The notes below the pieces were generated by a model. That model was given only the letters and a program-made list of their open reading frames with translations, did no database searches and was not told the origin of the DNA. A stretch of DNA of 39,929 nt from Phycisphaerae bacterium. Its GTDB lineage: Bacteria > Planctomycetota > Phycisphaerae > Tepidisphaerales > Tepidisphaeraceae. The stretch is taken from the NCBI GenBank assembly GCA_025924315.1, contig JAICIO010000048.1, forward strand, positions 1-39,929. The letters run 5' to 3'. The position numbers were made by a program, and so were the translations under genes. Of this stretch, positions 6,910-16,116 are shown one piece after another (position 1 is the stretch's first letter; each line of letters opens with the position of its first letter).

Positions 6910-9165
6910 CTACTGCTGGTCCGGCTTCATTTCCGATTGCTTTGTCTTGAGCGCTTCGCGGGATTGGGCCATGACGTGTTCCCATTCTGCGCGATCTTGG
7001 GTCGTCCAAAGATGTAGCGTCCAGCGCCAGTTGGCGAGCAGCTCCGGGCTCGCGCCATTGGCGGCGGCGGCGCGGTAGGCGAGGAAGCGATAGGGCATCT
7101 GGACGTCTGCCGCGAATGAATCGTCGAGCGCGTCCCACAGATCCCGGGCTGCGCGAAGCGCCGGATTCGCGCTTGCCTCGAGGGGAGGCGCGGCGGGGGG
7201 ATCGTACGGCACCCCGCTAAGATATCGCGACGTGACGTCGTCTCCGGCATCGGCCAGCGGTTCGGCGCGGTCGAAATAAACCGCCGTCACGCACGCCACG
7301 TGGCTGTAATTGCTCGCGACGCGAATCCAGTACTGCCCGTCGCTGAGAAGAAAGGTGCGGTAGGCTCCGTTCTGCGCCGGCGGGACGCGCGACGCAGCGA
7401 GCACTGGCTCATGCTGCGCGGTATTGAGATCGTCGCAGTAGTCTTTCACTTCGATCACGTAATCGCGCCAGCGATCCAGGTTCCGGTTGTAGCCGATGTT
7501 GTAGATGTACACGCTTACGCGCGTGCGATTCGGTACGGTGACCTTGAACCAGACATCCGGCCCTTCAAAGGTTTGTCCGAATTTCTTCTGCCAGCCTCCA
7601 TCGTTCCATTCACCGCGAATGCGGCGGCCGCGACCCGGGGCATATGGCACGTTTGGTGATTTTGCATCCAGGTCGAAGAAATAGGTCCAGGGTCCGCCAT
7701 CGTCCTTACGATGCGGGCCCTCGAGTGCCGTCAAATCATATGCGGAGGGCGCCCGAACAAGGCTCTCGTACCAAGGCCAGTAGGCGGCCTGCCGGCCATA
7801 GCGCCCAACCCAATCGCCCGCAGTATCCCAATCCTGCGAGACATAGGCCGGGATGGGTGACGTGTCGATCGGAAGCGCGAGAACGCTCTTGGTGAGATGT
7901 TCGAGCTCCGCCGCGCTCGGCACTTTCGCAGCGCTGGGAAGCGATGGGCGGGCGAAGGGTGCGCTGTGCTTCCCCGCAGGTGGATTAAGCAGATCGCTCG
8001 TTCCTTCGCACAACCCCAATCCGCGCGTGCCGACGAGCAGCGTTTCTCCCTGCCGCGGAAGAATGAACGCACAATAATCCGCCTGTTGCGCGTCGCCGTC
8101 TGCAATGACGCTTAACGCCTTCTCGTCGAGGCACTGATAGCCTTTGCTTCGATATCCGACCCACAGTCGTCCCGCGCTGTCTTCCGCCAGGCACGTCACG
8201 TAGTCCTCAGCCACGGTCGCGCCGTCATCCGGCGCCCAATTCTCGGGCGTGCCGTCGATTGATCCTTCCCGCTTTGCGATCCAGTCCGCGCCGCGGCGGA
8301 ACGTCCACGTGGCGCCGCGATCGGCGCTTCGCGCGAGGCCGCGCGTGGTAGCGGCGAGAATGGTGCCGTCGTGCGCGACGAGGATATCGTTGATCAGATT
8401 CCCCGGCAGCCCTTTGCCATTCGACGCGGCCGGTTGTTGTTCCGGCCCAGTAACGGTGTGCCACGATTTGTAGTCTTCGTCTGCCTGCGCCATCGCGATT
8501 CCATGGCATTGCGTGCCGACGTAGATATCGCCGAAGTGATCGAACGCGATGCAGCATGGGTCCGCCGGCAAGCCCTGGCCGGGAAGAATGTACGTCCAGG
8601 AACGGGTCACGTCGGAATAGCGCGAAAGCCCAAGCTCCGTCGCGATCCACACATCGCCACCACCGCGAGCGGCGCTGGCGGGGCATACGGCGATGCGATA
8701 TACGTGCTGGCCAAGCGGTCCGTCGAGCGGGCCGTAGTTCTTCCAGACCGTTCCATCAAAGACGGAAACGCCGTTTCGCAGATGACCCACCCACACGCGG
8801 CCGCGCGTGTCCGCGGCGAGCGCGTAGACGGCGTCATCGCCAAGCCCGTCTTTCGTCGTGAATGTTCGCCACTTTCCCGCGTCGCCTTCGCCCGGATCGA
8901 ACATGTGAAGTCCGCGATCTTCCGCTCCAACCCAGATGCGTCCGCGCGCGTCGATCGCGCCGGAGCTCGCATACGCCCCTTGTGACGCGACATCCCAGTC
9001 GGCTATTGCAGGATGGCTCGGTCGGGTCGACACAAGCTGGGCCGCGGGAAGGGTTCCAGCGGACGCTGACGATCTCAGACCGTGCCGCGCGACGGCAGCC
9101 GATGACGCAACGACAAGAAACGCCAGCCCCGCCGCACGAATGCCTTTGATCTTTGTGGCGTTCAT
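6910..9165 (-). CDS. Secreted or membrane-anchored sensor-type beta-propeller protein (module copy 1)
   Basis: This 751-residue protein uses the ATG at 9165, which has AAAGGG a few nt upstream; a GTG two codons earlier is possible. The N-terminus has a hydrophobic signal or anchor (GIRAAGLAFLVVASSAAVA). Residues of about 55-420 carry repeated blades of the two-component-regulator-propeller kind: GAIDARGRIWVGAEDRGL, DAVYALAADTRGRVWVGHL, GDVWIATELGLSRYS, CIAFDHFGDIYVGTQCHG, TCLAEDSAGRLWVGY. The C-terminal half has DWVGRYGRQAAYWP and a beta-rich region (GPDVWFKVTVPNRTRVSVYIYN), then a helical tail. No kinase or other output domain is present, so this is a propeller without signalling machinery. 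Paralogue of 11589-13868. The two convergent genes of copy 1 are 28 bp apart. Confidence 0.8.
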   Translation of the reverse strand: MNATKIKGIRAAGLAFLVVASSAAVARHGLRSSASAGTLPAAQLVSTRPSHPAIADWDVASQGAYASSGAIDARGRIWVGAEDRGLHMFDPGEGDAGKWRTFTTKDGLGDDAVYALAADTRGRVWVGHLRNGVSVFDGTVWKNYGPLDGPLGQHVYRIAVCPASAARGGGDVWIATELGLSRYSDVTRSWTYILPGQGLPADPCCIAFDHFGDIYVGTQCHGIAMAQADEDYKSWHTVTGPEQQPAASNGKGLPGNLINDILVAHDGTILAATTRGLARSADRGATWTFRRGADWIAKREGSIDGTPENWAPDDGATVAEDYVTCLAEDSAGRLWVGYRSKGYQCLDEKALSVIADGDAQQADYCAFILPRQGETLLVGTRGLGLCEGTSDLLNPPAGKHSAPFARPSLPSAAKVPSAAELEHLTKSVLALPIDTSPIPAYVSQDWDTAGDWVGRYGRQAAYWPWYESLVRAPSAYDLTALEGPHRKDDGGPWTYFFDLDAKSPNVPYAPGRGRRIRGEWNDGGWQKKFGQTFEGPDVWFKVTVPNRTRVSVYIYNIGYNRNLDRWRDYVIEVKDYCDDLNTAQHEPVLAASRVPPAQNGAYRTFLLSDGQYWIRVASNYSHVACVTAVYFDRAEPLADAGDDVTSRYLSGVPYDPPAAPPLEASANPALRAARDLWDALDDSFAADVQMPYRFLAYRAAAANGASPELLANWRWTLHLWTTQDRAEWEHVMAQSREALKTKQSEMKPDQQ

Positions 9166-9242
9166 GTTCACCCTTTTAAAATGCTCGCCCCATCCTACCG
9201 CGGGATCGCGCGCTCCGCGCCATCTGCGTTAGAATCGTGGGC

Positions 9243-10889
9243 ATGCAGGGGCGGCCGTGGGCTTTCATTTTCTTCATCCTGGTTTGCACCTCGTTTGTGC
9301 GAGCGGAAATTCGATCCGAGGACAGCCTTGAGCTGATGGTCGCCAACGCAGACGTCGTCGCTCGCGGTCATGTCGTGAAGATTGTCCAGCCCAACCCGCC
9401 GCCGTTTGGCCGCGGATATTTCGAATTCCATGTCGACGAGCAGTTTAAAGGTCCGCGCACAGACACGATAACCGTCGAGATTGACGGCTGGGGCGCCAAT
9501 GAAACCGCCCAGATGCTGATGCACGACGGCGCTGAGGCGATGATCTTCCAGATCGATTCGACGCGGCTCATGCCGCGAGATTCCACGGATGTATATCAAG
9601 GCGAGCTTGAGCGTCGCGCGCTGAGGCTCGTTCCGCTGCTGGCGAATCCCGAGACAGATCGAACGCGTAAGCATCTTTCGCAGATGGTAACGATGGATTT
9701 CCGCCTTCTGGACACCGGCCCGCAGATTACCGATGCCGTGCGCGAGGCGGCGAAATTCCCCACCACGCGGCCGATGCGGTGGGTCTACATACCGGCGCTG
9801 CCGAGTTCGCCGGCATTCCGAGCTTTGTTTGCTGGAAGCGTCGTGACGATCGCAATGCCGGTCGACCCGCGGTTGGAAGCGCTGGGACAAAAGTGGTTTG
9901 CGCAGCGCAATACGCCTGAAGCGATCGCCGTGTTGCAATTGTTTCCATCAGCGGCGAATGCGGAAATCTTCAAGCAACTACTGCACGACCCGGGATGGGC
10001 CACAACCGGCGGCGGACGACTCTCGCACGTCTATCACAACAACCGGCTTTACGCGGCGCGCGTCCTCGAAAGCTGGGGACAGACTCCTGAGACTCCGGCG
10101 GTGGTCTTGCCGGATGATCTATACCGCCCACTGCGAGGGTCGCTTCTCGCGCCAATCATTTTGCTCATCATGCTGCTCGCGTGGCTGGCCCGGAGAATCG
10201 GTCGGCGAATCGCGCCGCGCGTCCCGGTTCTCGCATTGCTGCTGATTTCCAGCCTCACCGCGCTCTGGGTCACAAGTCGGCGCACCGTTCCCGAGTTGTA
10301 TTGGAACGGCGACGAAACGCAGATCTGGCTCTCGTCGTGTCGAGGGTCCGTGCAATTCACGTGGATCACGAACTGTCCTTGGCGGCTCATGGGCCAATAC
10401 AACCCTTTCATTCCGCTTCAAGCGGTGATCGAGCCGGGCGTGCACGATCGCTTCTGGCATCCGAGCCGAGACCTCGTCGAAAACCAGCGGCCGGCTCAAG
10501 GGCTGATGTATGGCCTGCTCCCGCCGGAGCCGCTGGCGTCGCTCTGGTTGCAAAGCCCGATGAATGTCTCGGCGAAATACCTGCTCGCGAACAATGGTCT
10601 TCTTGAGGGCACGCAAACGGAGACGTTCCTACAACAAGCAAAACCTGCGAGCGTCACCGTCCGCTTTCATCGCTTGCAGCTTCACATCTCCGCGCTCATG
10701 ACGCTCGCCGCAATCCCATTGCTCGTGGCCGCGAATCGTTTGCGCGTTCGTCATCGGCGACACAAACACAACCTCTGTGTGCAATGTGGCTACGACCTCC
10801 GCGGCTCATCCGCCCGCTGCCCCGAATGCGGCGCCGCCCTGGCCAGCGCGGAACATACTTCTCTGCAGCCCAATCAGGCTTCACCATGA
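9243..10889 (+). CDS. Membrane protein with large extracytoplasmic domain and C-terminal zinc ribbon (module copy 2)
   Basis: 548 residues from the ATG at 9243; a GTG at 9237 is in frame, but the alignment with the start of the 5295 paralogue favours the ATG. The layout matches the copy-1 protein. A signal sequence is followed by LELMVANADVVARGHVVKI and YFEFHVDEQFKGPRTDTITV. Two helices lie around residues 305-350 (IILLIMLLAWLARR; VLALLLISSLTALWV), then the shared block TVPELYWNGDETQIWLS. A last helix (ALMTLAAIPLLVAA) leads to CVQCGYDLRG...CPECG. The many identical blocks show an in-place duplication. Its stop overlaps the ATG of the next gene (ATGA), suggesting translational coupling. Function unknown. 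Confidence 0.8.
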   Translation: MQGRPWAFIFFILVCTSFVRAEIRSEDSLELMVANADVVARGHVVKIVQPNPPPFGRGYFEFHVDEQFKGPRTDTITVEIDGWGANETAQMLMHDGAEAMIFQIDSTRLMPRDSTDVYQGELERRALRLVPLLANPETDRTRKHLSQMVTMDFRLLDTGPQITDAVREAAKFPTTRPMRWVYIPALPSSPAFRALFAGSVVTIAMPVDPRLEALGQKWFAQRNTPEAIAVLQLFPSAANAEIFKQLLHDPGWATTGGGRLSHVYHNNRLYAARVLESWGQTPETPAVVLPDDLYRPLRGSLLAPIILLIMLLAWLARRIGRRIAPRVPVLALLLISSLTALWVTSRRTVPELYWNGDETQIWLSSCRGSVQFTWITNCPWRLMGQYNPFIPLQAVIEPGVHDRFWHPSRDLVENQRPAQGLMYGLLPPEPLASLWLQSPMNVSAKYLLANNGLLEGTQTETFLQQAKPASVTVRFHRLQLHISALMTLAAIPLLVAANRLRVRHRRHKHNLCVQCGYDLRGSSARCPECGAALASAEHTSLQPNQASP

Positions 10890-11548
10890 CCCAAACGACC
10901 GAATCGAATCAACCAGTGACCGCGCCCGATGGCTGGCGGGCGATATTTCGCGCGCTCGTGCTGATCCTGGTCGCCGGCTTCTCGTTCGTCACCGCACACG
11001 GACTGCTCATCATCGCCCAGCATCTTCGCGCCCAGGTTCCCGCCGGTGTCATTCAAAAAGTCGGACCGTCCAAAAGTGGTTGGGAACTTCACCTCACATC
11101 CGGCGCCGTGGCAGACTTTCCGAGCGACGTGCTTTACGAGCAACGACCCCCGATCACGCTCAAGCCCGGCGACGCGGTCGCGAAGCAAAGATGGTCGCTC
11201 ACGTATTTGCTCAACGGCTCGCCGATCACGAGCGCGGCTTGGATGATTCGCCACTGGCTACTGAGCGACGGACGCTTGATCGTGCTCGCGATCTTTCTAT
11301 TGCTTCACACGTTCTTCGTAATGATCTACCGCAAGACGCCGTGGGCGGATTGGGGCGAGAGCAGACGCCAACGTCCCGATCGCGAGCCCAAGCCAGTGAA
11401 GCCTGCAAAGCCGCGTTCGCTGGCCTATCGATTAGTCGTTTCACCCGTAAAGTTGTGGGTCGCGATGACGATCACAATGGCGATCGTCTTGCAATTCGAA
11501 ATGTGCTGCGTCTTCGCCGTGTTTTGGCCGCTTGTCAAACACGGTTGA
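10886..11548 (+). CDS. Small membrane protein, unknown function, coupled to module copy 2
   Basis: 220 residues from the ATG at 10886, which overlaps the TGA of the preceding zinc-ribbon protein gene. Hydrophobic helices lie at about 23-45 (AIFRALVLILVAGFSFVTAHGLLII), 125-150 (LIVLAIFLLLHTFFVMIY) and 188-213 (LWVAMTITMAIVLQFEMCCVFAVFW). Between the first two is an outer segment with WELHLTSGAVADFPSDVLYEQRPPITLKPGDAVAKQRWS. This resembles the small extracytoplasmic loop with a charged-substrate look seen in planctomycete conserved hypotheticals. The linker after helix 2 is Pro/Lys/Arg-rich. There is no counterpart in module copy 1. I do not recognise the family. Confidence 0.75.
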   Translation: MTQTTESNQPVTAPDGWRAIFRALVLILVAGFSFVTAHGLLIIAQHLRAQVPAGVIQKVGPSKSGWELHLTSGAVADFPSDVLYEQRPPITLKPGDAVAKQRWSLTYLLNGSPITSAAWMIRHWLLSDGRLIVLAIFLLLHTFFVMIYRKTPWADWGESRRQRPDREPKPVKPAKPRSLAYRLVVSPVKLWVAMTITMAIVLQFEMCCVFAVFWPLVKHG

Positions 11549-11588
11549 GCGGGCGCCGCGACGATCTCAGGTCCGCCAGTGTCGTCGC

Positions 11589-13868
11589 TTAATTCCGTTT
11601 GAGCGACTCGCGCGACTGTGCCATCACGGTTTCCCATTTCGCGCGGTCTTCAGGTGTCCACAGGTGCAGCGTCCAGCGCCAATTCTCCAGGAGATCCGCG
11701 GTCGCGCCGTTTGCGGCGGCGGCGCGGTAGGCGAGATGGCGGTAGGGGAACTGGAGGCTGGTGGCGTTGCTGTTGGCGTAAGCGGCGTCGAGGGCGTCCC
11801 ATAGATCGCGAGCCGCGCGAAGCGCTTCAGATTCGGATGCCGAGCGCGGCGGGGCGGGCGGCGGATCGTACCGCACGCCGCTGAGGTAGCGCGCGGTCAC
11901 GTCATCGTCGTCATGCGGATCCGGCCGCGGTTCGACTCGGTCGAAGAAGACGGCGCTCTCGCCGGCCATGTGACTGTAGTTGCTCCGCACGCGGAGCCAG
12001 TACTTTCCACCGCTGAGGAGAAACGTTCGATACGCGATATCCTGCGCCGTCGCGACACGGGTCGTTGCAACCGGTGGCGCGTGCTCGTTGTCCGGTGTGC
12101 TGCTCATGTTCCGCCTCAGCTCCACCGTGTAATCGCGCCACCGATCATCGCCGCCGTTGGCGCCGAGATTGTGGAAGTAAACGCTCACGCGTGTCAGTCC
12201 TTGCGGCACGGTCACGCCCATCCACAGATCCGGGCCTTCGAAGTTCTGGCCGTAGACCTTCCCCTGCCATCCGCCGTCGTTCAACTCGCCGATCATTCGC
12301 TTGCCTTTGATAGGCATGTAAAGTGCTTTTGGCGATTTGGAATCCGGATCGTTGTAATAGCCAAAGACTGTGGTGGCCAGATCCTTCCGATGCGGGCCGA
12401 CCAGCACTTCGAATTCATGTGTGGATGAGCGCCCCGCGAGATTCCCAAATCCGGGCCAATTTGCCGCCTGTCGCCCATACCGTCCGACCCAATCGCCTTG
12501 CGTGTCCCAATCCTGAGACAAGAACGCCGCAACGGCCGCATCACTCGATGGCAGCGCGCGAATGCTCTTGGTCAATTCGGCCAGTTCCTCCGCGTTGGGC
12601 GCGGGCGCGCTTGCAGGCATCGGCGCGGCAGTTGTGACCTCCGTCGACGCCAAAGGACTGCTCGCCGGCCCATACGCTTCGCGAATGCCAAATCCGCGGC
12701 AGCCGAGCAACGGCGTTTGCCCCGGCCGCGGGAGAATCACGCTCACGTCGTCGGTCTGCTTCCGTGGGCCTTGATAGATGACCGCGAGCGTCTTTTCGTC
12801 GAGGCACTGGTATCCCATCATGCGATAGCCGGCCCACAAGCGGCCGTCATCATCTTCCGCGAGACACTGCACGAAATCTTCACCGATCGCCGCGCCCGCG
12901 GGCGGTGTCCAACCGTCGGTTGGACCGTCAATCGCTCCGCGAAATTTCGCCACCCAATCCGCGCCGCGGCGAAAGGTCCAGTTCGCCCCGTGATCGACGC
13001 TTCGCGCGAGGCCATGCGTTGTCGCGACGAAGATCGTGCCGTCATGCGTCACGAGCACGTCGTTGATGAGATTGTTCGGCAGGCCATTTCCATTCGCCAT
13101 CGCCGGCGGTTCGTCCGGGCCGACGATCAGTTGCCAGGTTTTGTAATCGTCGTTCGCCCGAGCGATCGTCAGTCCATGGCATTGCGTGCCGACGTAAATG
13201 TTCCCGGCATGATCGAAGGCCATGCACGACGGATCCGGCGGCAGCCCCTGCGCGGTCGTGAAATACCGCCACGAATTGCTGGCGGTCGAATAGCGCGAGA
13301 GTCCCAACTCCGTGGCGATCCACACATCGCCCGCGCCGTGCGTCGCATCCGCGGGGCAAACCGCGATGCGAAACACGCGCTGCCCCAGCGGCCCATTCAG
13401 TGGACCGTAATTCTTCCACGTCTTCCCGTCGTAAACCGAAACGCCGTGGCGCGCGTGGCCGACCCATACGCGCGCGAGCGTATCCGTCGCCAGCGCGTAT
13501 GCGGTCCCGTCGCCGAGGCCATCATCGATCGTGAAGTGACGCCAATTGCCCGCCGCGGCTTGATCCGGCGCGAGCATCCACACGCCGTAATCTTCGGTGC
13601 CGATCCAGATGCGTCCGCCGGCATCGAGCGCCCCGGCGCTCGCGAACCGGCCTTGCGTTTCCTGCTTGTAACCCATCGACGGCAACGTCTGTCCGTCCGG
13701 CCGCCCCTGGTTGGGCAGAGCAAGCGAATGAATCGTCGTTCCCGCTCCCAACACCGGCCGCACTGGTGCTGCAGAGAATCGTTGCCACACGATCCAGGTT
13801 GCGAACGCGAGCAGAATGAGCAGAACGGCCACCGCCGCTGCGATCCCTTTGAACTTCGTACGATTCAT
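11589..13868 (-). CDS. Secreted or membrane-anchored sensor-type beta-propeller protein (module copy 2)
   Basis: 759 residues from the ATG at 13868; a GTG at 13871 is directly in front. An N-terminal hydrophobic anchor (GIAAAVAVLLILLAFATWIVW) follows MNRTKFK, which aligns with MNATKIK of the paralogue at 6910-9165. The propeller blades repeat the same order: GALDAGGRIWIGTEDYGVW, GTAYALATDTLARVWVGHA, GDVWIATELGLSRYS, CMAFDHAGNIYVGTQCHG and QCLAEDDDGRLWAGY. The C-terminal half has DWVGRYGRQAANWPG, GPHRKD and GPDLWMGVTVPQGLTRVSVYF. The helical tail ends in WRWTLHLWTPEDRAKWETVMAQSRESLK. No catalytic domain is visible. It converges on the small membrane protein gene with 40 bp between them. Confidence 0.8.
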   Translation of the reverse strand: MNRTKFKGIAAAVAVLLILLAFATWIVWQRFSAAPVRPVLGAGTTIHSLALPNQGRPDGQTLPSMGYKQETQGRFASAGALDAGGRIWIGTEDYGVWMLAPDQAAAGNWRHFTIDDGLGDGTAYALATDTLARVWVGHARHGVSVYDGKTWKNYGPLNGPLGQRVFRIAVCPADATHGAGDVWIATELGLSRYSTASNSWRYFTTAQGLPPDPSCMAFDHAGNIYVGTQCHGLTIARANDDYKTWQLIVGPDEPPAMANGNGLPNNLINDVLVTHDGTIFVATTHGLARSVDHGANWTFRRGADWVAKFRGAIDGPTDGWTPPAGAAIGEDFVQCLAEDDDGRLWAGYRMMGYQCLDEKTLAVIYQGPRKQTDDVSVILPRPGQTPLLGCRGFGIREAYGPASSPLASTEVTTAAPMPASAPAPNAEELAELTKSIRALPSSDAAVAAFLSQDWDTQGDWVGRYGRQAANWPGFGNLAGRSSTHEFEVLVGPHRKDLATTVFGYYNDPDSKSPKALYMPIKGKRMIGELNDGGWQGKVYGQNFEGPDLWMGVTVPQGLTRVSVYFHNLGANGGDDRWRDYTVELRRNMSSTPDNEHAPPVATTRVATAQDIAYRTFLLSGGKYWLRVRSNYSHMAGESAVFFDRVEPRPDPHDDDDVTARYLSGVRYDPPPAPPRSASESEALRAARDLWDALDAAYANSNATSLQFPYRHLAYRAAAANGATADLLENWRWTLHLWTPEDRAKWETVMAQSRESLKRN

Positions 13869-13923
13869 CACCCCGATGACTCCTTGTCAGCGACGCGCGA
13901 GCGCCGCTTATGCCAGAAAACAA

Positions 13924-13958
13924 TCCGCCCCACGCCGAAAGTTTCGGCGTGGGGCGGA
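13924..13958 (-). terminator. Terminator after the PEP-CTERM gene
   Basis: Perfect 17-bp arms (13924-13940 and 13942-13958) form a long GC-rich hairpin. Reading on the minus strand it is followed by TTGTTTTC. It lies about 26 nt past the stop at 13985 and separates this gene from the start of the propeller gene. Confidence 0.8.
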
Positions 13959-13984
13959 GATGTTTCGCAAGAACAACGTTGTCT

Positions 13985-15115
13985 TCAAGCGCGGCGACGC
14001 GAGCGTCGCGTGAGCAGTCCGGCGGCGCCGAACATCAGCAGGGACGCGGTGGCGGGTTCGGGAACGAGTTCGACCCCGCGGAACGCGGTGTTCGTCGGAG
14101 CGGTGGCGAGGGTCGTAAATGTCTGGCCCGCGAGCGCCGTGGCCGCAATTGCATCCGTGATCGTCACGAGCTTATTCGCGCTCGATTCGCTCGTCGTGCC
14201 GTAGAAGATGAAGTTCCCAGCGCCGTCCGCGTAACCCGTAAGCCCTCGCAGGCCGGTTGTCGCAGTCGGGGCCATCGTATATTGCAACGTCCAGGTCCCG
14301 CCGCTCTGAATCCATTTCTGTATTCCGCCAGCACCCGTGCTCCGATCGTCCGCGACGTACAGTGTGTTGCTGTCGGCGAAGATGTAGTCATACGGCGAGG
14401 GCCCGCTGGCAGTCGGGAAGCCCTGGAGAGCAGTGGTCGTTTGGCCAGTGGTCGTTGGCTCACCGGTGCCAACGGTGCAGACTCCCTGAAATACGGTGGA
14501 CGCGCTGGTGGTATAGAGTTGGCCGTTGAAGATGTTTACCACGCGGGTATTTGTGGGGGTGCTTGAGATCTGCGTCGAGGCGCCAACGGTTCCATACGTC
14601 GTATAACGAATCCCCTGTGCACTGGTTGCCACCCAGATGTTGCTTCCATCGGCAACCACTGAGCGCGGGTTGCCGAGGTTCACGTTGTCATTGAGTGCCG
14701 TGGTGGTGTCGACGTTCCCGGACAGGTCAATTCGCCCAACGACGCGCTGAATGGTGCTCGCGACTGCCGAGGTGATTGGGGTCGTCCCGGGCGTCGCGTT
14801 ATATCCGGCGAGGTTAAGGTATCGACCGTCGACCGACTTCGTCAAAAAGCCTTCCGAGGCTGCGGTCCCCGAGAGCGTGAGCGCGAAGTTCGCACCACTG
14901 GTGGCAGTGGGCAGCGCGATGCTCTGGATCGAGCCGCCGCCGAGCGAGAATTCGTCGAGGAACGCCGGCGTGGCGGCGTTGGTGAGCGCCGCAGCGCCGT
15001 CACCGTCTTGCACGACGACCAAGCTGGCGCCAAACGCCGCCGCTTGAGCTGATTGGGCAGCCGCAGCCAAACCAAGCGCGGCCGCGACCGCAGTTGCCAA
15101 TAGACGCATTTTCAT
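13985..15115 (-). CDS. PEP-CTERM sorting-domain protein, propeller-like
   Basis: 376 residues from the ATG at 15115, chosen because GGAAGGGAGAAG lies directly upstream and the product starts with a clean signal peptide (MKMRLLATAVAAALGLAAAAQSAQA). A longer frame upstream would place the signal peptide internally. The body has repeats with a propeller look (GDGAAALTNAATPAFLDEFS, VADGSNIWVATSAQGIRYT, DYIFADSNTLYVADDRS), a pattern seen in planctomycete and verrucomicrobial secreted proteins. The C-terminus is a PEP-CTERM signal: VPEPATASLLMFGAAGLL followed by TRRSRRRA. Such proteins are exported and then processed by an exosortase; none is encoded in this window. Confidence 0.85.
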   Translation of the reverse strand: MKMRLLATAVAAALGLAAAAQSAQAAAFGASLVVVQDGDGAAALTNAATPAFLDEFSLGGGSIQSIALPTATSGANFALTLSGTAASEGFLTKSVDGRYLNLAGYNATPGTTPITSAVASTIQRVVGRIDLSGNVDTTTALNDNVNLGNPRSVVADGSNIWVATSAQGIRYTTYGTVGASTQISSTPTNTRVVNIFNGQLYTTSASTVFQGVCTVGTGEPTTTGQTTTALQGFPTASGPSPYDYIFADSNTLYVADDRSTGAGGIQKWIQSGGTWTLQYTMAPTATTGLRGLTGYADGAGNFIFYGTTSESSANKLVTITDAIAATALAGQTFTTLATAPTNTAFRGVELVPEPATASLLMFGAAGLLTRRSRRRA

Positions 15116-15360
15116 TTGCTTCTCCCTTCCACAGGATTTGTCATAACGCGCGGCGCGCACACAAACTGCTTCCCTCGACCTCGCTGAATTGTCCCGACCG
15201 TGGGTGCGTGCGAATCGCGGAAAGGCCCCATCTATCGCAAGAACTCCGCTCCAATCCCCACCACGCGACACCATATCGTACAAATCGGAGTGCTCCTCGC
15301 AACAACTATGTGGAATTATGAACAGGAAACGGTCAGGGAATTGTGAGCGCGCGTACAAGG

Positions 15361-15382
15361 CCGCGCGAATTGGTTCGCGCGG
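15361..15382 (-). terminator. Hairpin downstream of msrA
   Basis: CCGCGCGAA (15361-15369) pairs perfectly with TTCGCGCGG (15374-15382) around a TTGG loop, about 28 nt past the msrA stop. The tail on the minus strand (CCTTGTACG) is only weakly T-rich. I see no gene in the rest of the 294-bp gap 15116-15409, which should hold the promoter of the PEP-CTERM gene. Confidence 0.5.
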
Positions 15383-15409
15383 TTCGTTTATCAAATTATT
15401 GTTCAACGG

Positions 15410-16102
15410 CTACTTCGAAGGCTGCGTCGCCGCTTTCTCTTCCTTCGCCGCTTCTTTCGCCTTCTCGACCTTCGGGGCAGCCACTGATCGGATGTACGGA
15501 TTGTCGGGATTGTGGCGGAAATAGTCCTGGTGGTAATTCTCCGCGGGATAGAAACCATTCAGCGGCTCGAGTGTGGTTACGATCGGCTTGTCGAACACCT
15601 TCGCGTCGTTCAGCTGATTGATGTACGCCTCCGCGACACGCTTCTGGTCGTCATTCGCGTAGAAGATCGCCGAGCGATATTGCTTGCCGCGATCGGCGCC
15701 TTGGCCGTTGAGCTGTGTTGGATCGTGCGCGACGGCGAAGAAGACTTTGAGCAACTTGCCGAAGCTCGTCTTCGTCGGATCGTAGGTGATCTTGATCGAC
15801 TCCGCGTGGCCGGTCGTGCCGCTGCAGACGGTTTCATAGTCGGCGGTCTCTTTCGTCCCGCCGGCGTAACCTGAAACGACATCGACCACACCCGGCGTTT
15901 CCTGATACACGCCTTCCGTGCACCAGAAGCATCCCCCGGCGAGCACAATCGTCTGATTCCCCGCCTTCGGATCGACCTTCAAATCTTCCTTCGGATCCGG
16001 AAAGGTCTTGTAGTCGATTTTGTTGGCTGCGCACGCGATTGATCGAATACCAAGCATGATCAAGCTCCCTGTCAGGAGAATCGTGAGTGTGTTTCGGTTC
16101 AT
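15410..16102 (-). CDS. msrA: Peptide methionine sulfoxide reductase MsrA, exported
   Basis: This 230-residue protein reduces methionine-S-sulfoxide in oxidised proteins. The N-terminus ([25 protein letters not shown]) is a signal sequence, so it probably acts outside the cytoplasm. The MsrA domain contains the catalytic motif GGCFWCTEG (Cys58), then [30 protein letters not shown] and NYHQDYF, all standard for the family. The tail after about residue 205 is Lys/Glu/Ala-rich and probably disordered. It lies 223 bp downstream of msrB on the same strand, so the two may be co-transcribed unless the palindromes between them stop transcription. Confidence 0.95.
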   Translation of the reverse strand: MNRNTLTILLTGSLIMLGIRSIACAANKIDYKTFPDPKEDLKVDPKAGNQTIVLAGGCFWCTEGVYQETPGVVDVVSGYAGGTKETADYETVCSGTTGHAESIKITYDPTKTSFGKLLKVFFAVAHDPTQLNGQGADRGKQYRSAIFYANDDQKRVAEAYINQLNDAKVFDKPIVTTLEPLNGFYPAENYHQDYFRHNPDNPYIRSVAAPKVEKAKEAAKEEKAATQPSK

Positions 16103-16116
16103 GAGCGATCCTGTTC

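Noticed and set aside
12498-14204. 568-aa open frame on the plus strand
   Set aside because: It is antisense to the copy-2 propeller gene and runs into the PEP-CTERM gene. It is Arg/His-rich and has no recognisable domain.
15116-15406. N-terminal extension of the PEP-CTERM frame
   Set aside because: It would bury the signal peptide; the ATG at 15115 has a strong ribosome-binding site and a clean signal sequence.
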